From: an uncultured Prevotella sp.
GTDB taxonomy: Bacteria > Bacteroidota > Bacteroidia > Bacteroidales > Bacteroidaceae
Assembly (NCBI GenBank): GCA_900317685.1
Contig: ONHQ01000006.1
Span: 1-64,000 of the forward strand
Direction of reading: 5' to 3'
Length of the DNA: 64,000 bases
How positions within the stretch are numbered: position 1 is the stretch's first letter; each line of letters begins with the position of its first letter. Below the pieces are notes generated by a model, which was given only the letters and a program-made list of their open reading frames with translations, was not told the origin of the DNA and made no database searches. Positions 24,248 to 33,317 of the stretch are shown here, piece by piece. The position numbers were made by a program, and so were the translations under genes.

Positions 24248-26047
24248 TCATCTGCCGAGCCAGGCCTCAGGATTGAGCTTTGCCCTCTCCTTACGCAACT
24301 GGAACTGCAGGATATGATCAGGGCCGACGGTGCCGAGGATCTGACGTGTATGCACCTTCTGTCCGCGGCTGACGCTGACCGATCTCAGGTTGCAGTAGAC
24401 CGAGATATAGGCTCCGTGACGCACCATCACCACCATGCTGCCGCCATAGCCAATGACTGCGCTGACCTCTCCATCGTAGACACAGCGAGCCTGCGCGCCG
24501 GGACCACCCATGATGTTGATACCTTTGTTGTCGAGCGTCACGCCCTTCAGTCCTTCGACATTGTACTGTCCGAAGTGGCTCACGATGCGATAGTTGCCCG
24601 TGATCGGCATTGGCAGTCGTCCACGGTTAGCCTCGAAGCCATTGTTCATCATGCGGTCGACGGTAGAGAACTGTTGCGCCTCCTGATTCTGCTGTTGCAC
24701 CTGCTTGATCTCCTGCTGAGCGCGCCGGGCATCGACCTGCTGTTTCAGCTCAGCAGCACGTCGCATCGACTCCGCCTCACGGGCAGCCTGCTCAGCAGCC
24801 GCCTTACGAGCCTCGGCTTCACGCTCAGCAGCCTCACGTGCTGCGAGCTCACGTGCGGCAGCCTGCTGTGCCGCACGCTCACTGGCCAACGCCTTGGCGG
24901 CAGCCTCCTGACGGGCCTTGGCGGCGGCAGCCTCACGGGCACGCTGGGCAGCAGCCTCAGCAAGGGCAGCCTGACGGGCCTGCTCCTTGAGCTGTGCTTC
25001 ACGCTGACGGGCCTCAGCAATACGCCGTGCATTCTCGCGCGCAGCGGCCTCAGCAGCCGCCTTCTTCTGTGCCAACAGAGCGGCACGCTGTTTAGCAGCA
25101 GCGGCAGCAGCGGCTTTGCGCTTTGCCTCGGCAGCAGCACGCGCACGCACCTTCTGCACCTCTATCTCCACGAGTTGGTCGATCTTGGCATTGAGAGCCG
25201 CGTCTTTCTTATGCTGTTCAGCGATGACCGTCTGTATCGTCTTCTGCTGCTGTTGCAGACTGGCCACCACCTGCTGCTGTTCAGCCTTGTTGCCTTCGAG
25301 TTTGCGCTTTTCCTGCTGTCCCTTATATAATAAGGTGTTCTTCTGTCCCTTGACGTGTTGCAGCTGACGATGCTTGTCGTTGACCTGCGACTGTTTGGCA
25401 CGGACAGCCTCGCCCTGGGCTCTCTGGTACTGCGCATACTCGCGTACGAAGCGCAGGCGGCGGTACATCTGATAGAAGTTCTTCGCCGAGAAGATAAACA
25501 TCAAGCGATCCTGCACCGAGCGGTGACGCGCCATATAGCGCATCGACTTAATGTATTTCTGCTGCCTATCCCGCAACTGTTGCTCCAAGGTTTTCAGCTG
25601 CGAGTTGAGGATACCAATGTTTCCCTCGATATGATGTATGTCCTTTTGAATGCCCTCGATGTTATGCTGTCGCTGATCGATTTCCCCGTTGATGGCCATC
25701 AAGTGCTGCAGGCGCGCAGCGACATCGGCTTTGTTTTTCTTCAAAGCAGCTTCCTGCTCCCGGATCTTCTTCTGTATGGCAGCGCGCTGGTTCTGCAGTC
25801 CGCGGATAGAAGCGTTGGTATAGACCGTCGCATTGTGGTTTCTTGCGTTGGAACGGCCGCTTTTTCGTCCATTTCTCCAGCCGTTGGTGTTTGTGACTTT
25901 CGTGTTTCTCGACACAGCCGCCGTCTTCCGGCGCGAAGTCTGCTCGGTGCGGCTGGTCTTCCGCGCCGTAGTGGTCTTGCGTCGGTTTTGCGCATTCAGG
26001 GTGAGCACGAAGCCCACGATAATCATTAAGGTAACTATTCGTCTCAT
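24248..26047 (-). CDS. EnvC-like murein hydrolase activator (coiled coil plus degenerate LytM)
   Basis: A 599-residue secreted protein. After a signal peptide (ending near LNAQN, residue 20), a basic linker leads to two coiled-coil parts (about 75-300), an alanine/arginine/glutamate-rich helical stretch (about 300-455), and a C-terminal M23/LytM domain (about 475-599). The zinc ligands expected in active M23 enzymes are missing: the first motif reads LDNKGINI rather than HxGID-like, VSVYCNL replaces VYAHL and LQFQLR replaces LHFEIR. It should therefore activate amidases rather than cut peptidoglycan. Its ATG directly abuts the stop of the DUF4292 gene. A second role is unlikely. Confidence 0.85.
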   Translation of the reverse strand: MRRIVTLMIIVGFVLTLNAQNRRKTTTARKTSRTEQTSRRKTAAVSRNTKVTNTNGWRNGRKSGRSNARNHNATVYTNASIRGLQNQRAAIQKKIREQEAALKKNKADVAARLQHLMAINGEIDQRQHNIEGIQKDIHHIEGNIGILNSQLKTLEQQLRDRQQKYIKSMRYMARHRSVQDRLMFIFSAKNFYQMYRRLRFVREYAQYQRAQGEAVRAKQSQVNDKHRQLQHVKGQKNTLLYKGQQEKRKLEGNKAEQQQVVASLQQQQKTIQTVIAEQHKKDAALNAKIDQLVEIEVQKVRARAAAEAKRKAAAAAAAKQRAALLAQKKAAAEAAARENARRIAEARQREAQLKEQARQAALAEAAAQRAREAAAAKARQEAAAKALASERAAQQAAARELAAREAAEREAEARKAAAEQAAREAESMRRAAELKQQVDARRAQQEIKQVQQQNQEAQQFSTVDRMMNNGFEANRGRLPMPITGNYRIVSHFGQYNVEGLKGVTLDNKGINIMGGPGAQARCVYDGEVSAVIGYGGSMVVMVRHGAYISVYCNLRSVSVSRGQKVHTRQILGTVGPDHILQFQLRKERAKLNPEAWLGR

Positions 26048-26947
26048 TTACATGCTGAGTATTTTACCAAAAACATCCTTTACGTCCATCTGTTTATAGC
26101 GTTCAGACACCGTCGACTGCTCGTCCCAGTCGCTGTCGGTCTTGAGCTTTCCCAACTCCAGTCTGACGGTACACTTCTGCGCTTTCTTCGTTGCCGTAGT
26201 GGTGAACGAGAAAGACTGCGTGCCCGGAAACATCTTGTTGCCGAGTGCCTTGAAGTCAGAGTAGAGCCATACCAACGAAGAATTGCCGTGAGCAGCGCTC
26301 TTATAGTTGACATCGGTCTGTAAGATGCGGGCACTGGCCGTGTCGGCTTTCCATGTGAAAGTCATGTTGCCGTTATGCAGCGAGATAGGTCTTAAAGAGC
26401 CCATTTCATCGGTTTTCACCGTATATCTCGACAGATCGCCTTCGCCCACTTTCTGTGTGCCCGGGAGGAAAAGCTGATTCCAGAACAAAGCCTGAAGGGA
26501 ATAGAAGTTCAAGCCATTGTCGCGGAGGAAGTCCAACTGATTGTAGTCGCCCTTGATATATTCTTTGTGCATCCGGTCGATGACCAGCACATAGTCGGGT
26601 GTAAACTCCATACGTCCCACCTCACTGCCCAAGAGCGGGATGAAGAGCTGCAAGCGGATGACCTTGTCGCGGCGCATGTGAAGGGAGCCCGGCACGGTGA
26701 TTTCCTTGTCGCCCATCATTGCGGTGAACGACATAGAGCTGACAATGTTTTGGGCATAGACCTTTTGGTCACTGACACGCTGCACGAATGCCAGTTGCTG
26801 GAGATGGTCGGCTTTGGCAGCCTTGGACGTCTCCTTGGCAGCTGCGGGCAAGGTCACCGTATCCTTGACGGCTGCCTTTTGTGCGCCACAGGACGTGAAC
26901 GCCATCAGGCCGACCAAGAGCGTGAGAATGGTATGAGTCTTTTTCAT
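26048..26947 (-). CDS. DUF4292 lipoprotein
   Basis: A 299-residue predicted lipoprotein. The lipobox TSCGAQ puts the lipidated cysteine at residue 20. The body contains the DUF4292 pattern: IVSSMSFTAMMGDKEITVPG, LHMRRDKVIRLQLFIPLLG and VLVIDRMHKEYIKGDY, resembling the LolA/LolB half-barrel in strand order. A part in outer-membrane lipid or lipoprotein handling has been suggested for such folds, not shown. It lies between a TPR protein and the EnvC-like gene in one operon. Confidence 0.85.
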   Translation of the reverse strand: MKKTHTILTLLVGLMAFTSCGAQKAAVKDTVTLPAAAKETSKAAKADHLQQLAFVQRVSDQKVYAQNIVSSMSFTAMMGDKEITVPGSLHMRRDKVIRLQLFIPLLGSEVGRMEFTPDYVLVIDRMHKEYIKGDYNQLDFLRDNGLNFYSLQALFWNQLFLPGTQKVGEGDLSRYTVKTDEMGSLRPISLHNGNMTFTWKADTASARILQTDVNYKSAAHGNSSLVWLYSDFKALGNKMFPGTQSFSFTTTATKKAQKCTVRLELGKLKTDSDWDEQSTVSERYKQMDVKDVFGKILSM

Positions 26948-26952
26948 CGTTT

Positions 26953-28758
26953 TTATCTTCTGTTTTTTCGTTTACTATTTTGTTTTTTTCCCATTCCACC
27001 GGCGATTTTTTGTCTCAGCGTAGCGGCATTGGCACTACCTGCCTTCACGGCCTGCGTCCAATAGTCCAGCGCCTGCTCACGCAGTCCAGCGGCATAGTAG
27101 ATGTCACCGGCGTGTTCCAACAGGTCTGCACGCATGGCCGAGTCAGAGAGATTGGCCAAAGCCTGGTCGATATAGAGCTTGGCTTCGGTATAGCGCTCCT
27201 CCTTATATAATATCCAGGCATAGGTGTCGAGATAGGTCGAATTCTTTGGTTCGGCCTTAATCGTCTTGGCACTCATCTCTTCAGCCTTCTTAAGATCTTT
27301 GCCATCAACGCTCAAGAAGTAAGCATAATTGTTGAGCGTCATCACCTGATCTGGCTTCCATTGCAGGCAACTGTCAAACGCTGCGTAAGCTTTGTCGTTC
27401 TGTCCCTTGTTGTGATAGATTTCTCCCATGATGGCATAGAAGTCGCTTACAATGTCGGGATTGCTCTTAGAGTTGATGACTGAAGTGCCGCGTTGGAAAG
27501 CATCCAGGGCTCCATCATCATCCTTCTGATAGTAGCGTGCCAGACCCGTGAAGTAATAAAATGCCATCTCATCGGGATTATAGAGCATACCCGGCTCGCT
27601 GAGCGCGGCAATCTCCTTCCAGTTTTGCTTTGACCAATTGTTTTGGATGAGCTGGAAACGGGCACTGCCGTTGTCGGGTGCAAGCTTCAGGAGGTAGACG
27701 AGCGCGCTGTCGAGCATCGCCGTCGGCATCTTCTTGACGGTGTAGTAAGCCACGCGCATCTCTGCCACGTCAGTGTCGCGGGGCATCGCCTCCTGCATGC
27801 GATCGAGCAGTTTCACTACGCCGAGGGAGTCACCCTTGGCGTCGCACTCCTGCACGGCCTGCTTGAGAAACATGGCGCGCGTCTGTGCCGGTGTGTTCTT
27901 GCCCAAGAGTACTTCGGTCATCATCCGGCGGGCAAGAGAATCCTGCCCCGTGGCACGGTAATAGTCATACATGGAACTCTGGGCATAGACATTGGTGGGA
28001 TCGGCTTTCAACACCTGTGTGAGAAGTTTATAAGCCTCGCCGCCGCGTTTGTTCTGCATGAGCCAGTTGCCCAACATCACGGTGAAACTGGGATCATTGG
28101 GATGGCTGTCGGCAAGTCCTCTCAGTGTTTTATATGCCATCTTCTTATCGCCCATCATCTCGTAGACACTCATCTTGCCCAGCGTGAAAGAGTCGTTGGG
28201 TCCCTCGATCTGTTCGAGTCGTCCGATGGTATTGAGCATCATCGGATAGTTCTGCTGCTGTTTGTAGAGTTGGACAAGGATGTTCAGCACATCGCTGCGG
28301 TCGCGGTTGGCGGCAAAGAATCGCTCGTAGGACTGTATAGCCTGGGCGTAGTTGCCGGTGCCGATATAGAACTGGGCCAGCCGCTCTTGGTAGGTGTCGT
28401 TCTCCGGACTGAGCATTGTGGCCTTTTCGAGACATTTCATCGCCAATGTGTCTTGCTTGAGTTGGGAGAGATACATGGCTTTGAAATACCACGCGTCAGC
28501 CGCGTTGGGATTGATGTCAAGACAATGGTTGAGCAAGTCAAAGGCTGCATCATAGTGTCCTGCCTCTTGCTGACGGATTGCCTCCAGGAAGAAGAAGTCA
28601 TACCGGCGGCTGTCGTTATAGCTCAACGGCGGCAGGGTGACAGTCGTCCTGACCGTTGCTTTCTTGGCTGCGGGCCGCTTGCGATCCTTGGCGGCAAGCA
28701 AGCCCGGCACGAGCAACAGACTGAGCAGACTGAAAAGAAAGATGCGAAGTTGCTTCAT
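26953..28758 (-). CDS. Tetratricopeptide-repeat protein
   Basis: A 601-residue exported protein: signal peptide at about 1-23 (FLFSLLSLLLVPGLLAA), basic linker, then TPR motifs from about 50 to 585. Examples are AFDLLNHCLDINPNAADAWYFKAM and AYAAFDSCLQWKPDQVMTLNNYAYFL (in part). TPR arrays bind partner proteins; in this operon, with an EnvC-like activator and a DUF4292 lipoprotein, a periplasmic scaffold for envelope assembly is plausible but unproven. It ends five bases before the DUF4292 start codon and begins 10 bases after dut. Confidence 0.88.
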   Translation of the reverse strand: MKQLRIFLFSLLSLLLVPGLLAAKDRKRPAAKKATVRTTVTLPPLSYNDSRRYDFFFLEAIRQQEAGHYDAAFDLLNHCLDINPNAADAWYFKAMYLSQLKQDTLAMKCLEKATMLSPENDTYQERLAQFYIGTGNYAQAIQSYERFFAANRDRSDVLNILVQLYKQQQNYPMMLNTIGRLEQIEGPNDSFTLGKMSVYEMMGDKKMAYKTLRGLADSHPNDPSFTVMLGNWLMQNKRGGEAYKLLTQVLKADPTNVYAQSSMYDYYRATGQDSLARRMMTEVLLGKNTPAQTRAMFLKQAVQECDAKGDSLGVVKLLDRMQEAMPRDTDVAEMRVAYYTVKKMPTAMLDSALVYLLKLAPDNGSARFQLIQNNWSKQNWKEIAALSEPGMLYNPDEMAFYYFTGLARYYQKDDDGALDAFQRGTSVINSKSNPDIVSDFYAIMGEIYHNKGQNDKAYAAFDSCLQWKPDQVMTLNNYAYFLSVDGKDLKKAEEMSAKTIKAEPKNSTYLDTYAWILYKEERYTEAKLYIDQALANLSDSAMRADLLEHAGDIYYAAGLREQALDYWTQAVKAGSANAATLRQKIAGGMGKKQNSKRKNRR

Positions 28759-28768
28759 GTTCTTTGCG

Positions 28769-29206
28769 TTATTTTACTCCGGTGTGTCCATATCCTCCCT
28801 CGCCTCGCTCGGTTTCATCGAGCACTTCCACGCTTTCAAACGTAGCCTTGGCATATTGGGCGATGACCATCTGGGCGATGCGCTCCCCGTCCTTCACCAC
28901 GAAATCCTCATTGGAAAAGTTGACGAGCAGCACCATGATCTCACCGCGATAGTCGGCGTCTACGGTGCCCGGTGTGTTGAGCACCGTAATGCCATGCTTC
29001 AAAGCCAAACCGCTGCGCGGACGCACCTGTGCCTCGTAGCCGTCAGGCAAGGCGATGTGAAGACCCGTAGGCACTAAGCGACGCTCCAAAGGATGCAGCG
29101 TGATCGGTGCCTCGATATTGGCACGCAAGTCCAAACCGGCGCTCTGGGTGGTAGCGTAGGTTGGTAAGGGTTGATGACCCGTGTTGACTACTTTGATTTT
29201 AACCAT
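28769..29206 (-). CDS. dut: dUTP diphosphatase
   Basis: A 145-residue trimeric dUTPase that turns dUTP into dUMP. All five motifs are present: [35 protein letters not shown] and the C-terminal [10 protein letters not shown]. The ATG at 29206 is chosen because the promoter core lies at 29215-29222, inside the longer open frame. It is the first gene of a four-gene operon whose other members act on the envelope. Confidence 0.96.
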   Translation of the reverse strand: MVKIKVVNTGHQPLPTYATTQSAGLDLRANIEAPITLHPLERRLVPTGLHIALPDGYEAQVRPRSGLALKHGITVLNTPGTVDADYRGEIMVLLVNFSNEDFVVKDGERIAQMVIAQYAKATFESVEVLDETERGEGGYGHTGVK

Positions 29207-29214
29207 ATTAGATG

Positions 29215-29222
29215 CAAAATTA
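29215..29222 (-). promoter_or_regulatory. Promoter -7 box of the dut operon
   Basis: TAATTTTG on the minus strand, nine bases before the ATG at 29206, so the leader is nearly absent. Confidence 0.6.
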
Positions 29223-29273
29223 AGCAATTATCCCCACATTGCTTTATTTTTTTGATTAAAAAGACGAAAATCG

Positions 29274-29304
29274 TTGGATAGAAGACAAAGAAAGAGTATC
29301 TTTG
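29274..29304 (+). promoter_or_regulatory. dgt promoter
   Basis: TTGG at 29274-29277 and TATCTTTG at 29297-29304 with a 19-base spacer, the standard Bacteroidota arrangement, 25 bases ahead of the dgt ATG. Confidence 0.7.
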
Positions 29305-29329
29305 CGAGAAAACACTCAGCAGCAACGAT

Positions 29330-30667
29330 ATGAACTGGCTTCAACTGATCTCAAACAAGCGTCTCGGACAGGAGCTCCGCCATCCGCTCAGACACGACGC
29401 ACGCTCGGAGTTTAAGCGCGACGGCGACCGCCTGATCTACTCTGCGCCATTCCGAAGACTACAAAACAAGACGCAGGTGTTCCCGCTTCCGGGCAGCATC
29501 TTTGTCCACAACCGACTCACACACTCCTTAGAGGTGAGCTCGCTCGGCAAATCCTTGGGTGACGACGTGGCGCGACAGCTCATCGGGAAGCATCCCGAAC
29601 TGGGGGGTACGCTCTTTGAGGAAATCGGCACCATCGTGCAAACGGCCGGTCTGGCTCACGACATGGGCAATCCGCCATTCGGACACTCCGGTGAGAAGGC
29701 GATCCAGACTTACTTCTCTGAGGGTGAGGGCAGCTATCTGAAGGAGCAGGTGAGCCCTGGCTTTTGGGATGATCTGACGCACTTCGAGGGCAACGCCAAT
29801 GCTTTCCGACTGCTGACTCACCGCTTTGTGGGCCGGCGCCCGGGAGGATATGCGATGACCTACTCCACACTGGCCTCTATCGTGAAGTATCCCTTTGCCA
29901 GCAGCATGGCGGGAGCGCATGGCAAATTCGGCTTTTTCCAAAGCGAGGCAGAGGTGTTTCGCAAGATTGCCACTGAGCTTGGCATGATATGCAACAACGA
30001 AAACAGGTCGCAGTTAAGCTACTGCCGCTACCCACTGGTTTACTTGATGGAGGCGGCCGACGACATCTGCTATGAGATCATGGACATTGAGGACTCGCAC
30101 AAGCTGAAGATTCTGACCTTTGCAGAGACCTCTGACCTGCTGCTCGGCTTCTTTGACGAGGACGGACGCAATCATATCCTGCAACGGCTGAAAGACGAGG
30201 ATGTGACGGACCGCAACGAGCAGATCGTGTATATGCGCGCCTGTGTGGTGGGACTGTTGGAGCACGAATGCGTGAAAACCTTTGTGGAACATGAGGAGCA
30301 GATACTCAACGGTGAGTTCAAGGGCAGCTTGATCAGCAACATGAGTGAGCCATTGCGTCAGGCTTATCAACGCTGTGTGAAGACGTCCTACGCCAAGATC
30401 TATCAGAGCAAACCGGTGCTCGACGTGGAACTGAGCGGTTACAAAATCATGGAAACACTGATGCAGACGCTTGTCAACGCGGCGGTCCATCCCGAGAAAT
30501 TCCACAGCCAGCAGCTCATCAAGCGGTTCAGCAGCCAGTACGACATCCATAGCGACGACCTCGAAACCCGCCTGATGGCTGTCGTAGACTATATCAGCGG
30601 CATGACAGATGTCTACGCCCTCGACGTCTACCAAAAGATCAATGGCATCGCATTGCCGATAGTGTAA
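29330..30667 (+). CDS. dgt: dGTP triphosphohydrolase (HD family)
   Basis: A 445-residue HD-domain enzyme splitting dNTPs into nucleoside and triphosphate. Visible: RLIYSAPFRRLQNKTQVFP (about 37-55), NRLTHSLEVSSLG (H at about 69) and LAHDMGNPPFGHSGE (HD at about 107), the metal-binding set of this family. It is divergent from dut, so two nucleotide-pool enzymes share a 120-base control region. Length is typical. Confidence 0.93.
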   Translation: MNWLQLISNKRLGQELRHPLRHDARSEFKRDGDRLIYSAPFRRLQNKTQVFPLPGSIFVHNRLTHSLEVSSLGKSLGDDVARQLIGKHPELGGTLFEEIGTIVQTAGLAHDMGNPPFGHSGEKAIQTYFSEGEGSYLKEQVSPGFWDDLTHFEGNANAFRLLTHRFVGRRPGGYAMTYSTLASIVKYPFASSMAGAHGKFGFFQSEAEVFRKIATELGMICNNENRSQLSYCRYPLVYLMEAADDICYEIMDIEDSHKLKILTFAETSDLLLGFFDEDGRNHILQRLKDEDVTDRNEQIVYMRACVVGLLEHECVKTFVEHEEQILNGEFKGSLISNMSEPLRQAYQRCVKTSYAKIYQSKPVLDVELSGYKIMETLMQTLVNAAVHPEKFHSQQLIKRFSSQYDIHSDDLETRLMAVVDYISGMTDVYALDVYQKINGIALPIV

Positions 30668-30798
30668 TGCCTACAAAAGCTTTGAACTGTATTCGCTATT
30701 CATTGTCGGAATCATTCAATTAAGGTTTCAATATTCCTTCATCAAAGGAATGTCTATTTTAAAGTTGGAAACACATACAATATAAAACTTTAACGTTA

Positions 30799-30834
30799 TA
30801 TTTTTGCATCTCTAAGTTTTAATGACTATCTTTG
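30799..30834 (+). promoter_or_regulatory. Two candidate -7 boxes for the toxin/antitoxin operon
   Basis: TATTTTTG at 30799-30806 and TATCTTTG at 30827-30834, both matching TAnnTTTG, 19-54 bases before the toxin ATG at 30853. The nearer one fits the usual leader length better. Confidence 0.5.
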
Positions 30835-30852
30835 CAAAAGAGATAATGATCA

Positions 30853-31227
30853 ATGGGCAATCATTTTATCAAGAATAAAGAAGAAGTAGATGCATTTCTC
30901 CATCAATTTCTACCCAAAATGGATATATGGGGAATCATCTTTGTAGACAGGAAGAAGAACCAGGAGGCCATGAGAACTCTCGGCATAACCTACACGGCAA
31001 GTAAGGAAATCATCAAGGATATACATACTATTGATTATGTTGAAACGATCATCGATGCTTTTTCTTACGGTGACATGTGGGTCTTTGGAAAAAACTTTGA
31101 TGGGCAAGAACTATATGTAAAGGTGGCATTAGGCCAGCCAAATACAAATACGATCTGCATCTCTTTCCATTTGGCTGAAAAGCCCTTACGTTATGCATTT
31201 AAAGATAATAAGGAGGATCATATATGA
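30853..31227 (+). CDS. Putative MqsR-like toxin paired with a Panacea antitoxin
   Basis: A 124-residue protein. The second half reads DMWVFGKNFDGQELYVKVAL and ICISFHLAEKPL, recalling the strand order of MqsR/RelE-fold mRNA interferases (a W...Y-K core and a final SFK/SFH strand), but I cannot name the family with confidence. It overlaps the next gene by the four bases ATGA. Being upstream of an MqsA-like/DUF4065 protein makes a toxin role likely. The pair is AT-rich compared with dgt and the division genes. Confidence 0.6.
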   Translation: MGNHFIKNKEEVDAFLHQFLPKMDIWGIIFVDRKKNQEAMRTLGITYTASKEIIKDIHTIDYVETIIDAFSYGDMWVFGKNFDGQELYVKVALGQPNTNTICISFHLAEKPLRYAFKDNKEDHI

Positions 31228-32231
31228 AAAAGACATTAGCGAAAGATATTAAAAGTCCGTTCACCGGAGGACGTGTATTTCTTGTGGAAGACGTAGAGAC
31301 ACAAGAGTTCCGAAAAGAAAGCTATCAAGTACACGTACGATACTTTGTTTGTGAAGACACGGGAGAAGAGTTCAACAATGCTGAGCAAGGCGACATGACT
31401 TGCAATGAGCTTTACAATCAATATCGCGTCAAACACGGAATACCATTTCCCGACGAAATAAAAGCTATAAGGGAGAAATATGGCCTTTCCTATGCACAAA
31501 TAACAAAAATCGTAGGCTTCGGTCAAAACCAGTGGAGACAATATGAAAATGGGCAGGTTCCATCAGAATCTAACGGCAAAAGCATCATCGCAGCTTCAAG
31601 CAAATCGGGAATGCTTAGCATGCTGATGGCAAGTCGTGAAGAGTTTAGCAAAGCGGAATTTTCCAAAATAGGAGCTCAAGTCATGGCTGTCCCTGACAAT
31701 GAGGAGAAAGATATACTTACCTTGCTCTTCTACGGAAACACAAGTCGCAGCATCTACAATGGCTTCTCACCCATGTCTCCCAACAAACTTGAGTCGATGG
31801 TCAGGATGTTCGTTCACAACGAAAAGGGCGGTATAGTCAAGACAAAACTGAATAAGGAAATGTTTTATGCAGACTTTCTTCACTACCGCCGACACGGTCG
31901 CTCAATCAGCGGGCTGCAATATAAGGCTATACAACTTGGGCCTGTACCTGTACATTATGATACGATTTACGACCATGTTGAAGGCATACAAAAGGAAATT
32001 GTCGAGACCAATAACCTTGAATATACGCTTCTCAAATGTGATAATCCCAATATCACCGCATTAGACGAAGAAGAAAAAAAAACGATCTCAGAAGTATCTA
32101 AAGTTCTATCTCCCATGACGAGACAGCAAGTCGTGGAATTAAGTCACACAGAGGACGCATGGAAACTGTATAAGGACAGCCACGAGCTGATTCCCTACAT
32201 GGAAGCCTTTTCACTAAAAGAATTTGAATAA
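31224..32231 (+). CDS. Antitoxin: degenerate MqsA-like N-terminus, HTH and Panacea (DUF4065) domain
   Basis: A 335-residue protein in three parts. Residues about 9-55 align with the MqsA zinc-finger region, but the cysteine pairs are lost (SPFTGG in place of CPxCGG, VCEDTGEEF in place of CxxCGEEF). Residues about 75-125 form a helix-turn-helix with LSYAQITKIVGFGQNQWRQYENG (in part). Residues about 165-300 match the Panacea/DUF4065 domain: LNKEMFYADFLHYRRHGRSISG and YKAIQLGPVPVHYDTIYDH (in parts). Panacea domains are known as promiscuous antitoxin parts. It likely neutralises the 124-residue toxin and represses the operon. Confidence 0.75.
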   Translation: MKKTLAKDIKSPFTGGRVFLVEDVETQEFRKESYQVHVRYFVCEDTGEEFNNAEQGDMTCNELYNQYRVKHGIPFPDEIKAIREKYGLSYAQITKIVGFGQNQWRQYENGQVPSESNGKSIIAASSKSGMLSMLMASREEFSKAEFSKIGAQVMAVPDNEEKDILTLLFYGNTSRSIYNGFSPMSPNKLESMVRMFVHNEKGGIVKTKLNKEMFYADFLHYRRHGRSISGLQYKAIQLGPVPVHYDTIYDHVEGIQKEIVETNNLEYTLLKCDNPNITALDEEEKKTISEVSKVLSPMTRQQVVELSHTEDAWKLYKDSHELIPYMEAFSLKEFE

Positions 32232-32245
32232 TGCGATAAATACAG

Positions 32246-32287
32246 AAATGCGGTGAGCACAGGCAAATGGCCTGACTCACCGCATTT
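32246..32287. terminator. Shared hairpin between convergent genes
   Basis: AAATGCGGTGAG (32246-32257) pairs perfectly with CTCACCGCATTT (32276-32287); inner bases CAGGC and GGCCTG add pairing. It lies between the antitoxin stop (32231, + strand) and the end of the acyltransferase (32325, - strand), so probably serves both directions, with only short T runs. Confidence 0.65.
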
Positions 32288-32324
32288 CGCTATTATGAAT
32301 GGAGAGAAGCGACGAGCTTCTTCC

Positions 32325-33296
32325 TTAACTTTTCTTTGGCATGGGCATCTTCAAAGCCTCTGGATGCTCCTTGACAAAGCTGTTGATGTGACGGATGCGC
32401 TTTTCCTCAAAGATCTCATCGACAGCAATGAGAATGCCACTCTCCTCGACATCACCAAACTCATAGTTCACGGCAGTGCCAAAGAACTTCATCGTAGGAC
32501 TCAGATTCATGTAGGCATTGACCAACGGCGGGATGTTGTAGCCCAACTCCCGAACCTGATGATTGAGAATACGATAGTCGGCTTTGAAGTCTTCTTCGCA
32601 GAAGATCTGACGCAACTCGTCCTCCGGAGTGTCAATTATCACCGGTTTCATCGGCACAACCAGCTTGTCGGCATCACCGAAATGCTTATGCAGGAAGTAG
32701 AGAATCATGTCGCGGCCACGGCGCACAAACGACGGGTACATCGTCATCTTGCCCAAGAAGTATTTACAGCGTGGATTGATGACCGTCAGCGCACCCAGTC
32801 CATCCCACAGATTATCCAAGGCGAAGATGCTCTTGGTGTTCTTTCTGACATTCTGATATTCCAAAGAGACAAACGAGCGGCCGAGCTCCACTGTATATGG
32901 AGCATAGTCACGCATGAACTCATCAGAGAAGTGGAACATGTGGCTCATGGCCAGATTGGGCTGACCCTCGGCGTTGATCTGCCAGTCCTCGCCAAAGAGA
33001 TAGCGGTAGCCACCAATGATCTCCTCGGCCTCGGGATTCCATACGATCAGCTGCTTGCAGCCGTTTGGCATCGTGTCGAACTCATCAATGTCGACACTCT
33101 TGCCCGTTCCACCGCCAGCCGTGCGGAAGGCTATCTCGCGCAGACGGCCTATCTCCTGCATCACGTGCGGTGCCTCCGTGGCACGAATGACATAAATCTC
33201 GTTGTGGCTCTTGTTGGTTGTACGCAGACAGCGCTCAGGAGTCAATTCACTTTTCAGCAGTTCTTTGCTGATGGGTTGGATAATCTCTTCTTCCAT
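32325..33296 (-). CDS. GNAT/hemolysin-type N-acyltransferase (GlsB-like)
   Basis: A 323-residue protein resembling the acyltransferase of amino-acid-lipid synthesis: an N-terminal region reading REIAFRTAGGGTGKSVDIDEFD at about 54-75 (in part), IGGYRYLFG near 94-102 and ELGRSFVSLEYQN near 137-149. In Bacteroides, GlsB attaches a 3-hydroxy fatty acid to the amino group of glycine (related OlsB uses ornithine). It lies 21 bases downstream of an O-acyltransferase gene, matching the two-step pathway. Assignment by family resemblance and pairing, so the symbol is left open. Confidence 0.75.
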   Translation of the reverse strand: MEEEIIQPISKELLKSELTPERCLRTTNKSHNEIYVIRATEAPHVMQEIGRLREIAFRTAGGGTGKSVDIDEFDTMPNGCKQLIVWNPEAEEIIGGYRYLFGEDWQINAEGQPNLAMSHMFHFSDEFMRDYAPYTVELGRSFVSLEYQNVRKNTKSIFALDNLWDGLGALTVINPRCKYFLGKMTMYPSFVRRGRDMILYFLHKHFGDADKLVVPMKPVIIDTPEDELRQIFCEEDFKADYRILNHQVRELGYNIPPLVNAYMNLSPTMKFFGTAVNYEFGDVEESGILIAVDEIFEEKRIRHINSFVKEHPEALKMPMPKKS

Positions 33297-33317
33297 TTCT
33301 GCTAATATTGGTTGCGT

